A stretch of DNA of 64,000 nt from Rhynchopus sp. YZ270_cl-10 (GCA_964035575.1 OZ037839.1:496001-560000); one strand, 5' to 3'; counted from the first letter of the stretch, positions 30,768 to 42,165 are shown. A program made the numbers and translations. The notes: a model not told the origin generated them from the letters alone.

Positions 30768-31779
30768 TTTTATTTTTCCTTCCTTCAAAACTACACACAC
30801 AACGCTTTTGGTTTTTGGGAGACACACAAGGTGCCAGGTTCTATGATAAGCACGGAACCACCTTGCACCTGTTTGTCATATTGTTTCCCATGCAATACAT
30901 GGATAAACGTTTCGCACTCGAAACTAGGGAAACAATGACAACACAGGTGCAGGGGTTTTTGAATTTGCTGTATTTGCATATTTTTCTGCTTTATGACAAA
31001 GAACAAGAGATACGTAAGAAGAGCAGCACGCCGCTAGGCTGTGTATTGACAGAGCAAATAGAAACATGTATACATGTTCCAGAGAGGGAACCGAGAAGCG
31101 TCACAAGAAAGCGCTACGACGAGCGTAGCAGAAAAAATCGTAAGAAAGTCACAAGAGATGTTAGCAAGCATCCAGCACTCAATCCACTAAAGGACTACAA
31201 GAGCACTATGTAAGAGAAAAAACAACACTAACATTCATGGAGCCAGGGGAGCGAAGGGTGCACACGGCACCGAGAAAGAAACACGAAGGACACCCGAGTA
31301 TCCCGCACTCTGTCCTACGAGAGACCACCAGCTCTCTTCCCCGGACAGGCGAGCCCACAAGTGCTCTGTCCAATCCATGAGATCAACCAGGATCTTAACT
31401 TAAATACAGGTACAGACTCATTTGACTTTCATGCAGCGAAAAAGAATGGCAACAACAGTGCAAACAGCACCGGGAGAGAGCATCAAAAAACATCCGAGCA
31501 TCTAATACTCAAGTCAAGCAAGAGACCACAAGAACTCGTCACCTGGCTCAACCAAGAACTTAATCTCCACGCAGGGTTACCAAGTATAAAACTCATCAGT
31601 GTTCGCGGCGCAGAAGAAACAAACAAAATGCAAACAGCACATAGAAAAAACGTAAAACATGACACATATCCGAACATCAAATACTCGATCCACACAAGAG
31701 ATCACAAGAACTCATCACCCATGAAAGACTAGCCCCCTCGGCACTCAGTCTCACACTAGGGCTCAACCAAGAACTTTAC
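30768..31779. other. Non-coding or decayed sequence
   Basis: A 162-codon plus-strand frame (30725-31213) and a 123-codon one (31361-31732) have no recognisable domain and no neighbour on that strand. Short phrases such as 'caagaactc' and 'gagaccac' recur irregularly, grading into the tandem region to the right. I see no gene that I can defend. Confidence 0.4.
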
Positions 31780-32695
31780 TCAAGCAGGACCACCAAGTGT
31801 ACACTCATCCGCATTCATGTAGCAGGAAAGTAAGACAGAGCAAACAGACACAAAAAACATCCGAGCATAAATACAACGGTAATGCATGAGACCACAGAGC
31901 TCTACCCCTGGAGAGACAAGCCCAACTGGCGCACATCTCCTATCACCCGGGATCAACAAGCCTACAAGTGGCATCGAGACCTCTAACCCTGGAAAGATGA
32001 GCCCATACGGCACTCAGTCTCTTTATCACCCGGGATCAACAAGATCTCTACGCAAGCAGAACCAACCCATGCGAGAAGCCACAAGAACTCTAACCCTGGA
32101 GTCACCCGGGATCATCAAGAACTCTGCTCAAGTAGAGTATTAGCTCATCCGCTTTTGTGCAACAGGAAGAAACAAAACAGTGTACAAGTAACATAACAGA
32201 GCACAAACACCACAGAGAGAGCGAAAAATCCCCCGAGCAAGAACTCTAACCCATGAAAGACGAGCCCATCCGGCCCTCAGTCTTATCACCCGGGATCATC
32301 AAGAACTCTACTCAGGCAGGGCCGCCAGTATAAACTCATCAGTGTTCTTGTAACAAGACAGAAAAAACAGTACAAGCAGACACGAAAAACATCCGAGCAT
32401 AAATACAACAGTAATGCATGAGACCACAGAGCTCTACCCCTGGAGAGACAAGCCCATCTGGCGCTCATCTCCTATCACCCGGGATCAACAAGCCTACAAG
32501 TGGCATCGAGACCTCTAACCCTGGAAAGATGAGCCCATACGGCACTCAGTCTCTTTATCACCCGGGATCAACAAGATCTCTACGCAAGCAGAACCAACCC
32601 ATGCGAGAAGCCACAAGAACTCTAACCCTGGAATCACCCGGGATCATCAAGAACTCTGCTCAAGCAGGGTTACCCAGTATTAACTCATCCGTATT
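31780..32695. repeat. ~535-bp direct repeat, two copies
   Basis: 31860-32150 is nearly identical to 32395-32690 ('gtaatgcatgagaccacaga' to 'aagaactctgctcaag'). Inside each, 'tcacccgggatcaacaag' occurs several times, so this is a nested repeat. Plus-strand frames of 85-94 codons reflect the repetition. Confidence 0.85.
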
Positions 32696-33948
32696 CATGT
32701 AACAGAGCAAGCTGATCAAGCAGGTTAGCCAATGAGGCACTATTTTTAGAAGAAGAAAGCAGGGAGCGGAGGGAGGGAAAGCTTTTTGATAAAAATTAGC
32801 GAAATACAAAAACCAGCGCGTGTGGAAGAAACAAGGAGAGGAAAATATTTTTTCTGATTCAAAGTGGTGTTTACGTTTTGGGTACGGGGCGGAGAATAAA
32901 GTGAAGTTATTAATGCAGGCACCTCCGACTGACCCACGTACGATGCCAGCCATCCGGATGAAAGCACAAGTACCCTGCGGCCAACAACAGAAGATGTAAA
33001 AAGGAAACCTAATGACTGGCCCGTACCGTAAGAGAACGAGGGCGGTTCACAACCGCTCGACAGCCGGCGGCCCACCTTCCGTTGAAGAGTTGTGAGCTTA
33101 CAGGTACTGCAGTTCGCTGCACCCAACGCTTGATGCACGATAGTCTACACAAGAGAGCAGAAACCCAAAAACACAAAAAGGGGTGGGCGGGGGGGGTCAC
33201 AACATCTCTCTCTTGGCGCCCCATGCTGTACCGACAGTTGGGCCTCACCCTTTCTCTTAGGGATATACATGGACGTCCTTACAGGCAGCACACCGTAACC
33301 CAAAGGCGTGGCAGAGAGACTCCGCAGAGCGACTCTGGCCTGACCGCTGGCCATTTATGCTCCGGGTGCGAGCACCCATCATAGCATAGGGGGGCCAGCC
33401 TGACCCAGCATTTATATACCCTGCCAGGGTGAACTTGCATAAAAGAGGGCAGGAGGGAATAAAATCTGTTCGATAAAAGAAACGCGAGCTTATTGTTTTA
33501 TCTTGTTCACACAAAAACAATGAATGCCTCACACAAAACTGTTTTGGTGGGTGCTGGCTATATAAAACCCTGCACACAACCACGCGAAAAGCCAAAAAAA
33601 GGGGGTTTCCCACATATTTTCCCCTTTACTGTACCCCCACCACCCCAATATACATTACTGACTTAGGCATTTTAAAAATAAAACTCTTCCTTTTTTAGAT
33701 AGATATTCAGTAAAAAGAAACGAAAACAAGGAAAAAAAGAGAGAAAGTTTTTTCGTTGATCGCTCGAATTAGTGTCCCTGAGTGAATGAATCTGGGGAGT
33801 AATTCGGCAAGCACTATCTAAAAACAGAGTTTTATTTTTATATGACGATTCTCGTATATTCAAAAAAAATAGTTTTTCCGACAGAGCTTAGGCCTAGCTA
33901 GGACCCCCCTAGGAATATGCCATGAGTGGGTATTGACACAACCCAAAC
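32696..33948. other. Intergenic region with dispersed repeats
   Basis: Holds a ~50-bp repeat at 32915-32965 ('gcacctccgactgaccca...ccatccggatgaaagcac') with relatives at 50318, 51718 and 53923; a block at 33025-33060 shared with 28240-28290; and 33505-33662, the inverted partner of 3043-3217. No gene recognised. Confidence 0.55.
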
Positions 33949-34399
33949 TCATCCTTGTAGAAGTGTATCGGATTTTATGGCGGATTTGATGTCTTTGTGT
34001 TTTGTGGACTCAGCGGAGGAGGCGGAATGGGACAGAGGGGAGGCACCATCCTCAGGGGTGGTGGTGTCCGCTATCAGTGGAATGGCGTGAGCCGTATCAG
34101 AAGCTTGGAGCGCCTTGCTTTCACGTTCCTTTTCTGCTGTGTGCTCCTCGACGAATTGCTTGTATGTGCTCTGCTTCATGAAATGTCGCAGACTACTGAG
34201 AGGTTGTGGTCGTCCTGCGCCACGTCCGCTGCCGGCAGGACGTTGTGCGCTCTTTGCACCATTGAAGGTGACGGCGCTTGCGTTCAGCTTGTTCGCAGCA
34301 GCCTTGTCTTGAAGCTCCTGCCGGTAGACGCAGGCCCGTTCATCAATCTGGCGTTGTTTGGCGCTGTCCTCACGTTGCCTTTGCCCCTTCCCGAAAGCT
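33949..34399 (-). CDS. 3'-terminal exon of an unrecognised charged protein
   Basis: A minus-strand frame of ~149 codons ends at 33949. It begins right after an acceptor-like 'ggtgaag' (34400), because an in-frame stop lies just upstream. The protein is highly charged and helical (QRQREDSAKQRQIDERACVY, RQELQDKAAANKLNASAV), with a basic Gly/Arg segment, 'LRHFMKQSTYKQFVEEHTAE' and a Ser/Thr/Ala-rich end. Codon use resembles nearby real genes. The first exon was not found; the upstream 2 kb is tandem repeats. The short ORF at 36010-35825 is a conceivable but unproven 5' exon. Family unknown. Confidence 0.5.
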
Positions 34400-35029
34400 C
34401 TTCACCAGGCTGTGCTAAATACAAATGACATTTCGAAAAAAAAAGAAGAAAAAAACAATATCCCTGAAAAAAGAGGAGTAGGGGAGAAAGGGAGAAAGGG
34501 GTTGAATGGGTTTATATATGGATGCGTGAGTGGGGGGCGTGGGTGGTCTTGTCGTCTGACAGGGTATCGATAGTGAGAAGTAGTGTATATTTCTCTGTCA
34601 ATTTCTGATAAAATAAAATGGATGATTTGTGTGGGATGGAGTGAAAAATACGCACGCAACAAAGTGGAATGGCATGAAGCATGCAAGTGGAATGTGTGGG
34701 GTTTATGATCGTACTCCTAGTGGTCAAAAGAAATCAAAATAAAAAACAATAACAACAAAGGGAGAGTGAGGGAGGAATCAGTTATCAATTGGCACCGTTA
34801 GTGCGAAATGTACGTGCGGGGAGGAGCTAGAGTGGGGAAAACGGAAAAAGCGAAAAATGAATTTTTTCTGCTGAAAATGGTGGTATTTTGTTTTTCCCAG
34901 CCCTCCCCGGTTCCTACCCTGCCAAAGCAGGAGGTAAAAAGAAATAGCAGCCCGACGCCCACCTTTTTTGTTTAAAGTACTCTCAAACCCCACATAACGC
35001 ACTTCCAGTGCCTTACAGTGCTGCTATAT

Positions 35030-35361
35030 GAAGTGAAGTGAAGTGAAGTGAAGTGAAGTGAAGTGAAGTGAAGTGAAGTGAAGTGAAGTGAAGTGAAGTG
35101 AAGTGAAGTGAAGTGAAGTGAAGTGAAGTGAAGTGAAGTGAAGTGAAGTGAAGTGAAGTGAAGTGAAGTGAAGTGAAGTGAAGTGAAGTGAAGTGAAGTG
35201 AAGTGAAGTGAAGTGAAGTGAAGTGAAGTGAAGTGAAGTGAAGTGAAGTGAAGTGAAGTGAAGTGAAGTGAAGTGAAGTGAAGTGAAGTGAAGTGAAGTG
35301 AAGTGAAGTGAAGTGAAGTGAAGTGAAGTGAAGTGAAGTGAAGTGAAGTGAAGTGAAGTGT
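35030..35361. repeat. (AAGTG)n array, about 66 units
   Basis: Pure pentanucleotide run without visible interruption. The minus strand reads as repeated TSLHF; not coding. Confidence 0.97.
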
Positions 35362-35824
35362 GGGGTTTATGATCGTACTCCTAGTGGTCAAAAGAAATCA
35401 AAATAAAAAACAATAACAACAAAGGGAGAGTGAGGGAGGAATCAGTTATCAATTGGCACCGTTAGTGCGAAATGTACGTGCGGGGAGGAGCTAGAGTGGG
35501 GAAAACGGAAAAAGCGAAAAATGAATTTTTTCTGCTGAAAATGGTGGTATTTTGTTTTTCCCAGCCCTCCCCGGTTCCTACCCTGCCAAAGCAGGAGGTA
35601 AAAAGAAATAGCAGCCCGACGCCCACCTTTTTTGTTTAAAGTACTCTCAAACCCCACATAACGCACTTCCAGTGCCTTACAGTGCTGCTATATGTGGGGT
35701 TTATGATCGTACTCCTAGTGGTCAAAAGAAATCAAAATAAAAAACAATAACAACAAAGGGAGAGTGAGGGAGGAATCAGTTATCAATTGGCACCGTTAGT
35801 GCGAAATGTACGTGCGGGGAGGAG

Positions 35825-36010
35825 CTAGAGGGCCAGGATTCCCAGCTCCCCCGGCAGCTCCCGCAGGACGCTGGTGGGGACACTGGTGGTCTTTAAGGGA
35901 AGCACACTCTTTACGGCGTCCGGCGCCCTTTCCATTGCTTCCGCCACCTCCTTCGACACCCGCAGAGACCACCAATCGCGTGTCTCGAAGTCAGCCAAAA
36001 AGGCTTCCAT
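35825..36010 (-). CDS. Short ORF inserted in the tandem unit, possible exon
   Basis: 61 codons, MEAFLADFETRDWWSLRVSK onward, ending in TAG formed at the junction with the flanking duplication. Composition is protein-like and unlike the AT-rich unit around it. The ~167-bp insert plus a duplicated 19 bp (GTGCGGGGAGGAGCTAGAG) is absent from the two neighbouring unit copies. It may be a captured exon or a 5' exon of the gene ending at 33949; no good donor follows. Confidence 0.35.
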   Translation of the reverse strand: MEAFLADFETRDWWSLRVSKEVAEAMERAPDAVKSVLPLKTTSVPTSVLRELPGELGILAL

Positions 36011-36227
36011 CGTGCGGGGAGGAGCTAGAGTGGGGAAAACGGAAAAAGCGAAAAATGAATTTTTTCTGCTGAAAATGGTGGTATTTTGTTTTTCCCAGCC
36101 CTCCCCGGTTCCTACCCTGCCAAAGCAGGAGGTAAAAAGAAATAGCAGCCCGACGCCCACCTTTTTTGTTTAAAGTACTCTCAAACCCCACATAACGCAC
36201 TTCCAGTGCCTTACAGTGCTGCTATAT

Positions 36228-36408
36228 GAAGTGAAGTGAAGTGAAGTGAAGTGAAGTGAAGTGAAGTGAAGTGAAGTGAAGTGAAGTGAAGTGAAGTGAA
36301 GTGAAGTGAAGTGAAGTGAAGTGAAGTGAAGTGAAGTGAAGTGAAGTGAAGTGAAGTGAAGTGAAGTGAAGTGAAGTGAAGTGAAGTGAAGTGAAGTGAA
36401 GTGAAGAG
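36228..36408. repeat. (AAGTG)n array, about 36 units
   Basis: Second pentanucleotide run, following unit copy 3 of the tandem duplication. It degrades at its right end into 'aagagagttgacgtgaag'. Confidence 0.97.
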
Positions 36409-36601
36409 AGTTGACGTGAAGGGCACGCAGGGAGCACAAAAGGAACTGTGCCCTTGATCCGACCCCAAAGAAGTGTCCAATGAAGGTGGGTGGTACAGTG
36501 GGGATGATTTCTTCCTCACTCAATAAAACACTACTCGACCCGCCCAAACACACACAATAATCCTAACACCCCAATTCCCACGCCCGCTTTCTTTATTGCC
36601 C

Positions 36602-38650
36602 CTAAAAACCAATGTCACCTAGTCTGCTGCGTACAACGTTGCTACACTTGTCCATTCCGTCGACTTTCGACAATGGGCAGTAGGAGAGAAAATCATCACC
36701 AATCGTGGTGACTGCTTGCAGGCCGGTGAAGTCCACTTTCGACAACGTTGTGCAGTTGGAGAGAAACGCGTCACCAATCGTGGTGACTGCTCGCAGGCCG
36801 GTGAAGTCCACTTCCGACAACCATGTGCAGTTGTAGAGAAACCAGTCACCAATCGTGGTGACTGATTGCAGGCCGGTGAAGTCCACTTCCGAAAACGATT
36901 TGCAGTGGGAGAGAAAATTGTCACCAATCGTGGTGACTGCTTGCAGGCCGGTGAAGTCCACTTTCGACAACGATGTGCAGGAGGAGAGAAACCTGTCACC
37001 AATCGTGGTGACTGCTTGCAGGCCGGTGAAGTCCACTTTCGACAACGTTGTGCAGTTGGAGAGAAACGCGTCACCAATCGTGGTGACTGCTCGCAGGCCG
37101 GTGAAGTCCACTTCCGACAACCATGTGCAGTTGTAGAGAAACCAGTCACCAATCGTGGTGACTGATTGCAGGCCGGTGAAGTCCACTTCCGAAAACGATT
37201 TGCAGTGGGAGAGAAAATTGTCACCAATCGTGGTGACTGCTTGCAGGCCGGTGAAGTCCACTTTCGACAACGTTGTGCAGTTGGAGAGAAACGCGTCACC
37301 AATCGTGGTGACTGCTCGCAGGCCGGTGAAGTCCACTTCCGACAACCATGTGCAGTTGTAGAGAAACCAGTCACCAATCGTGGTGACTGATTGCAGGCCG
37401 GTGAAGTCCACTTCCGAAAACGATTTGCAGTGGGAGAGAAAATTGTCACCAATCGTGGTGACTGCTTGCAGGCCGGTGAAGTCCACTTTCGACAACGATG
37501 TGCAGGAGGAGAGAAACCTGTCACCAATCGTGGTGACTGCTTGCAGGCCGGTGAAGTCCACTTTCGACAACGTTGTGCAGTTGGAGAGAAACGCGTCACC
37601 AATCGTGGTGACTGCTCGCAGGCCGGTGAAGTCCACTTCCGACAACCATGTGCAGTTGTAGAGAAACCAGTCACCAATCGTGGTGACTGATTGCAGGCCG
37701 GTGAAGTCCACTTCCGAAAACGATTTGCAGTGGGAGAGAAAATTGTCACCAATCGTGGTGACTGCTTGCAGGCCGGTGAAGTCCACTTTCGACAACGTTG
37801 TGCAGTTGGAGAGAAACGCGTCACCAATCGTGGTGACTGCTCGCAGGCCGGTGAAGTCCACTTCCGACAACCATGTGCAGTTGTAGAGAAACCAGTCACC
37901 AATCGTGGTGACTGATTGCAGGCCGGTGAAGTCCACTTCCGAAAACGATTTGCAGTTGTAGAGAAAATCATCACCAATCGTGGTGACTGCTTGCAGGCCG
38001 GTGAGGTCCACTTTCGACAACGATGTGCAGGAGGAGAGAAACCTGTCACCAATCGTGGTGACTGCTTGCAGGCCGGTGAAGTCCACTTCCGACAACGTTG
38101 TGCAGGAGAGAAACCAGTCACCAATCGTGGTGACTGCTTGCAGGCCTGTGAGGTCCACTTTCGACAACGATTTGCAGGAGTAGAGAAAACTGTCACCAAT
38201 CGTGGTGACGCAGGGTAATGCAGGCAGGTGCAGTGTGATGCCACAGTTGTCATCCACATTGGGTACGCAACTGAAACCAATGCGCATTACGGCACTACAT
38301 GAGAAGAAGTCTTCTGGAATCTCAGTCGCAACTTCTGCCTGAAGAAGCAAGCTGGCCACCTTCGGATCCTCCACCTGCTGCAACCTTTCTGCTGTGATGT
38401 TTGTCTCACCCAATGCATGAAGAGCTGATATGGCTTCGTACTTCATCGACTTCGTCAACACGACTGTGTCTCCAGCACTCAGTTCTGTGATGTCCTCTCC
38501 TTCCTCCTTCCCTCCGAAGCCCATGCGGAAGCTGTCTTCGCACAACCCTGTTGCAGACGCCACCTTCTGCCGCATCGTCTCCGTTGTGTCGTTCTCACCC
38601 ACCTCAATCACAAATTTGTTTTCATCATATCCCTGCACACACAGTTCCAT
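36602..38650 (-). CDS. UBL-LRR gene B: ubiquitin-like domain plus uniform LRR array
   Basis: 682 aa from the ATG at 38650. That start (MELCVQGY) is shared by all three paralogues and lies 21 bases after a conserved acceptor; the open frame extending to 38935 is upstream repeat. Residues ~1-70 resemble ubiquitin (FVIEV...NDTTETMRQKVASATG...FRMGFGGKEEGEDITEL...DTVVL). A linker with 'DPKVASLLLQAEVATEIPEDFF' precedes ~20 repeats of 25 residues of the form FTGLQAVTTIGDxFLSxCTxLSKVD, a BspA-like LRR type. Repeats are almost identical at DNA level (75-bp units) and are arranged in a 525-bp higher-order unit. The C-terminus is short (VVRSRLGDIGF), lacking the Gly-rich tail of A and C. Function unknown; a ligand-binding or ubiquitin-pathway adaptor is a guess. 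Confidence 0.85.
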   Translation of the reverse strand: MELCVQGYDENKFVIEVGENDTTETMRQKVASATGLCEDSFRMGFGGKEEGEDITELSAGDTVVLTKSMKYEAISALHALGETNITAERLQQVEDPKVASLLLQAEVATEIPEDFFSCSAVMRIGFSCVPNVDDNCGITLHLPALPCVTTIGDSFLYSCKSLSKVDLTGLQAVTTIGDWFLSCTTLSEVDFTGLQAVTTIGDRFLSSCTSLSKVDLTGLQAVTTIGDDFLYNCKSFSEVDFTGLQSVTTIGDWFLYNCTWLSEVDFTGLRAVTTIGDAFLSNCTTLSKVDFTGLQAVTTIGDNFLSHCKSFSEVDFTGLQSVTTIGDWFLYNCTWLSEVDFTGLRAVTTIGDAFLSNCTTLSKVDFTGLQAVTTIGDRFLSSCTSLSKVDFTGLQAVTTIGDNFLSHCKSFSEVDFTGLQSVTTIGDWFLYNCTWLSEVDFTGLRAVTTIGDAFLSNCTTLSKVDFTGLQAVTTIGDNFLSHCKSFSEVDFTGLQSVTTIGDWFLYNCTWLSEVDFTGLRAVTTIGDAFLSNCTTLSKVDFTGLQAVTTIGDRFLSSCTSLSKVDFTGLQAVTTIGDNFLSHCKSFSEVDFTGLQSVTTIGDWFLYNCTWLSEVDFTGLRAVTTIGDAFLSNCTTLSKVDFTGLQAVTTIGDDFLSYCPLSKVDGMDKCSNVVRSRLGDIGF

Positions 38651-38671
38651 TGTTTCGAGTGAAGTGTTGCT

Positions 38672-38712
38672 CTGTTTTGGGGTAAGTGTTGAGAAGGAGG
38701 AGGAGGGAGGCA
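38672..38712 (-). promoter_or_regulatory. Probable spliced-leader acceptor of UBL-LRR gene B
   Basis: A C/T-rich tract ('cctccctcctcctccttctc') is followed by 'aacacttaccccaaaacag', then a 21-base leader and the ATG at 38650. Conserved in all three paralogues. Confidence 0.55.
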
Positions 38713-39813
38713 AGATACAAGAAAATAGGGGGATAACATGCTCGAGAGACTCGGGGTTGGCAAAGGAGAACTCTGTGGGATAAAGAGGGGAGAAGTTCAT
38801 CAAAAGGAAAATAGCCGCACAAAAGCTTGAAAAAGGCTGAACACTAACTCTCCCAAAAGTAGTACGTTGCATTCGGTTAATGATCTCTCTTTGTACTGTG
38901 CTTTGAAAAGCGTTGGTCCAGAAAAAGATCCACATTTATTCTGGACAAAATAACTTTTTCGAAGCACGATAATTTGTATCAACCGAAATGGCAGACAGGA
39001 CGTCTAAAAGGCACTCCTGAGATTTACCACACCCTGGCTAGGACGGGCGCTTCACACCAGGAGCCTAACACAACCAAAGGGGCCACCCCATGGGCTAGGA
39101 CCGACTCCGGTCATGCAGCTCACAACTGACAAATAATAAACAACAGCGGAACAGTTGTGAAGGCTAAGGGCTAAGTCCGATGCGGGTAAGACGCAGAAGC
39201 CGACATCAACACCACCATCCACACACGAAAGGTCTGGAACGATCTTGTCTCTAGGCGGAAGTTGTATCGGAGCTCCGCACGAATGTCTCGGAGTCCTAGG
39301 TGCCCCAGTATCACCCCAGGTGCGCAGTGAAGGTGGGGAAAGAGAAGCAGGGGAGGGCGGCAACAGCAGCAGCAACCACAACGTGTGTGCAGTGGTCGAC
39401 GTGCTCAGCGAAAAGATTTTTCAAGAATGAAGAAGCTTTTTGAATCAATAAACAAATAGGGACAACAGTTGTCAACTCCCACCAATTCTTTTTTTTTTTT
39501 TTTTTTACATATCTTCCAGGCTCTCCGCTAGGATTTCCGATTTTGAAAATATTCTGTTGATGGTCCACGTTGGTGGGGTACATGCTTGCGCCGCAGGCGC
39601 ACGGTACGCAACTTTTTTTTTTACCAACGCCCGATTTTGACTTTTTTGGGACGTTTGAGCACTCACCTCTCCATATCTTCTTCTCCTGAGCTTTTTTGAC
39701 AGGTAGAACGGGTCTGAACCACTTAGCAGAACTTTTTTTTTTTTTTCTTTTTTTCCCCATTTTCAAAAAGTTCTGTTGACAATCAACAGAACTTTAGTAC
39801 CTAGCGGAGTGCC

Positions 39814-39850
39814 TGATATCTTCTCGGCTTTTTTGCTTTTCTAAAAAGCT
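39814..39850 (+). ncRNA. U2 snRNA 5'-end-like fragment
   Basis: 'atatcttctcggct' is identical to what I recall as the start of kinetoplastid U2 snRNA, followed by 'ttttttgct', which could close stem I. The branch-site recognition region that should follow is absent. At best a truncated pseudogene; chance is possible. Confidence 0.2.
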
Positions 39851-39924
39851 CTTTTTTATTGTTTTTTTTTGAAAACTTGGTTGTATCAGTGTAGCCACCC
39901 TAGAGTGTGCTCCACTATATATAT

Positions 39925-42165
39925 TTTTTTTTGAGAAAAGTTCGATTTCGGCCTCGAAAATTACCGTGACACCGATTTGTCACGGAATTTTGTCACGGAA
40001 TTTTTTTGAAAGATTCGATTTCGTGACAAAAAAAAATCGATTTCGTGACAAACCAATTTTTTCATTGACACACAAAATTCGATTTCGTGACAAACCGATT
40101 TTTTCATTGACAAAAAAAAATTCGATTTCGTGACAAATCCAAAAATTCAGTGACAAAAAAATGTCAATGAAAAAATGGATTTTGTCAAGGAAACCGAACT
40201 TTTTGTCAAGGAAAAAGTCGTGACAGAAATGGATTTTGTCAAGGAAACCAAACTTTTTGTCACGGAAAAAGTCGTGACAGGGCACTGGGTACTGGGTACA
40301 CTGGATACAAGGATAAAAGTCGTGAAAGAGCAACCACAGCTCCACATGACAAACACAAAAGTGTCCAGTCACGTGGGGCATTCATGCACTGAGGAGATAA
40401 TGATCCAACAATTTACAAGAAAGATTACTTAACCTACTGCTGGAAATTGCCAGGTCGTAGTAACACACAAAGTGTGCCTCCGTTCGGGAAGACCGGATAT
40501 TCTAGAGACCAAAAAGGCCTCAAGAATATCTTCCGGTAGTCAAGGTATAACCGAATGAACGGCCCAAGACCCCCGTGGAGAAGTTAAATGTGTAATGCTA
40601 TCAGGTAGAAACTGCGAACACTGTCTTACCCTCCTCAATGCATGGTGGAAGATGTCTTTACAACAAATATCCTGTACCCAGGTACCAGGTTCCCAGACCC
40701 ACGTAGTACCACGTCGCAGTACTACGCAAAATTTACCACCAGACCCTGTCTTCGTGCACCTGAAGTACAACGCCGCAGACAGGCCAAACATGCGTTGGAC
40801 TCAGAGGAATGCCTGCTGTGCAGTGTATCAATGAGAACCAACTCCCAGCAACAAGGGGCGCCTTTTGGCGGGCGTTGTTGAGGGTGTTTGGGGTGCAAAG
40901 TTTTCCACAATTTTGATGCGCGGGTACAGAAGTGTTATCTTGTTCTTTCATCTCTAGGAATGTAAATGTCAATCGCGTTTAACTACCACTAGGGCTTGTT
41001 CAGTGAACCCACGAGGGGTCGAAGGGGGTTGGTTATCCCGTATCTATCAAAGGTTGTGTCGACCAGGCTAAACCACTATGTTACGCTGTACGTTGTTAAA
41101 TCCGAAGAAATAACACTTTAGCAGCCGCAGGAAGTTTGCTAAAAAGAGTGCCTCACGCTACACAAACCACCACCCGCGATTGACTTAGATGTTATAACAA
41201 AGAGAATTCAGAACAAAACAACACCCTGCCCCATACACACTAAATTGTCATGCTTCAAGAGCATGCCTGGGCCAAAATTACTATGACGAAAAGGCAACAA
41301 GACCACCCACAAGGAGTGTGAATTGTGCACTGGTTTTCTGGGGGAACAAACAATATTTTCTTGTGTCTAGTCCTCCGGAAGCAGAGGACAGACTTTCCGG
41401 AAGGTTTCCAAAGTCGAATTTCTTGCACTAGCTATGCTCCCTGGTTAATGGCTATAGCAGTGACTGACAAAGTGTTCCCACCCCCCTTTCCACCACCATA
41501 ATAACCGAACTCTGCTTATCAAACCACAATCTGAATCTGCTTCCGTCGCATGCGCTGGTGGATTCGATCTGTTTTGGTGTGTGTAATGGAATGTATGGGT
41601 GAGGGTTGGGGTATTAGGTATAGAAACTTGCGCACCCATTAATTTTTTACCGAATGAAAATGAAATCTGCAATGAGTGTCTGCTGCATATCATTTAGTGG
41701 GGCTGGCCTCTGGCCAGAGGCGTGCAAGCCTGACCGTGTTCGCGATATACTAAGTCTTGCATAATCATAAAGTTATCATACCTTGTGTCTTCAGTCTCTG
41801 CCCTTAGGTTTCTAGACAGCTCAAGAATGGCCTCTTTTGTGTTTGTCAAGTGGCTGTCTGGTCACTTTTCAGTGACTGGCGGGTTGGCTGTCACGACTTT
41901 TTCCTTGACAAAATCCATTTTTTTCAATGACATTTTTTTGTCAATGAAAAAATGGATTTGTCACGAAATCGAATTTTTTTTTGTCAATGAAAAAAGTCAT
42001 TTGTCACTAAATTGAATTTTGTGTGTCAATGAAAAAATCGGCTTGTCACGAAATCGAACTTTTTTTGTCACGAAATCGAATCTTTCAAAAAAATTCCGTG
42101 ACAAAGTACCGTGACAAATCGGTGTCACGGGTATTTTCGAGGCCGAAATCGAACTTTTCTCTTTT
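39925..42165. mobile_element. 2.2-kb foldback element with ~300-bp inverted termini
   Basis: 39930-40280 and 41880-42162 are inverted copies: the outer edge reads 'gagaaaagttcgatttcggc' on the left and its complement on the right. Each arm is itself a minisatellite of 'ttcgatttcgtgacaaa' / 'tttttcattgacaaaa' units, as in foldback-type transposons. The centre carries copy 2 of the 725-bp repeat (40648-41380) and no transposase frame. Both flanks are T-rich, so a target duplication cannot be defined. Confidence 0.7.
40648..41380. repeat. ~725-bp dispersed repeat, copy 2
   Basis: Same orientation as 10650-11375. It lies wholly inside the foldback element, whereas copy 1 lacks the inverted arms, so the two structures are separate. 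Confidence 0.8.

Larger units (their letters stand above)
34698..36410. repeat. Tandem duplication of a ~333-bp unit with AAGTG arrays
   Basis: Three copies of a unit from 'tgtggggtttatgatcgtac' to 'acagtgctgctatatg' start near 34698, 35361 and 35693. Copy 1 and copy 3 are followed by (AAGTG)n; copy 2 is not. Copy 3 contains an extra 185-bp insert at about 35830-36014 flanked by a 19-bp duplication. Confidence 0.9.

Noticed and set aside
35030-35361. Telomere or interstitial telomeric repeat
   Set aside because: AAGTG is not a TTAGGG-type motif and lies between duplicated units, not at an end.
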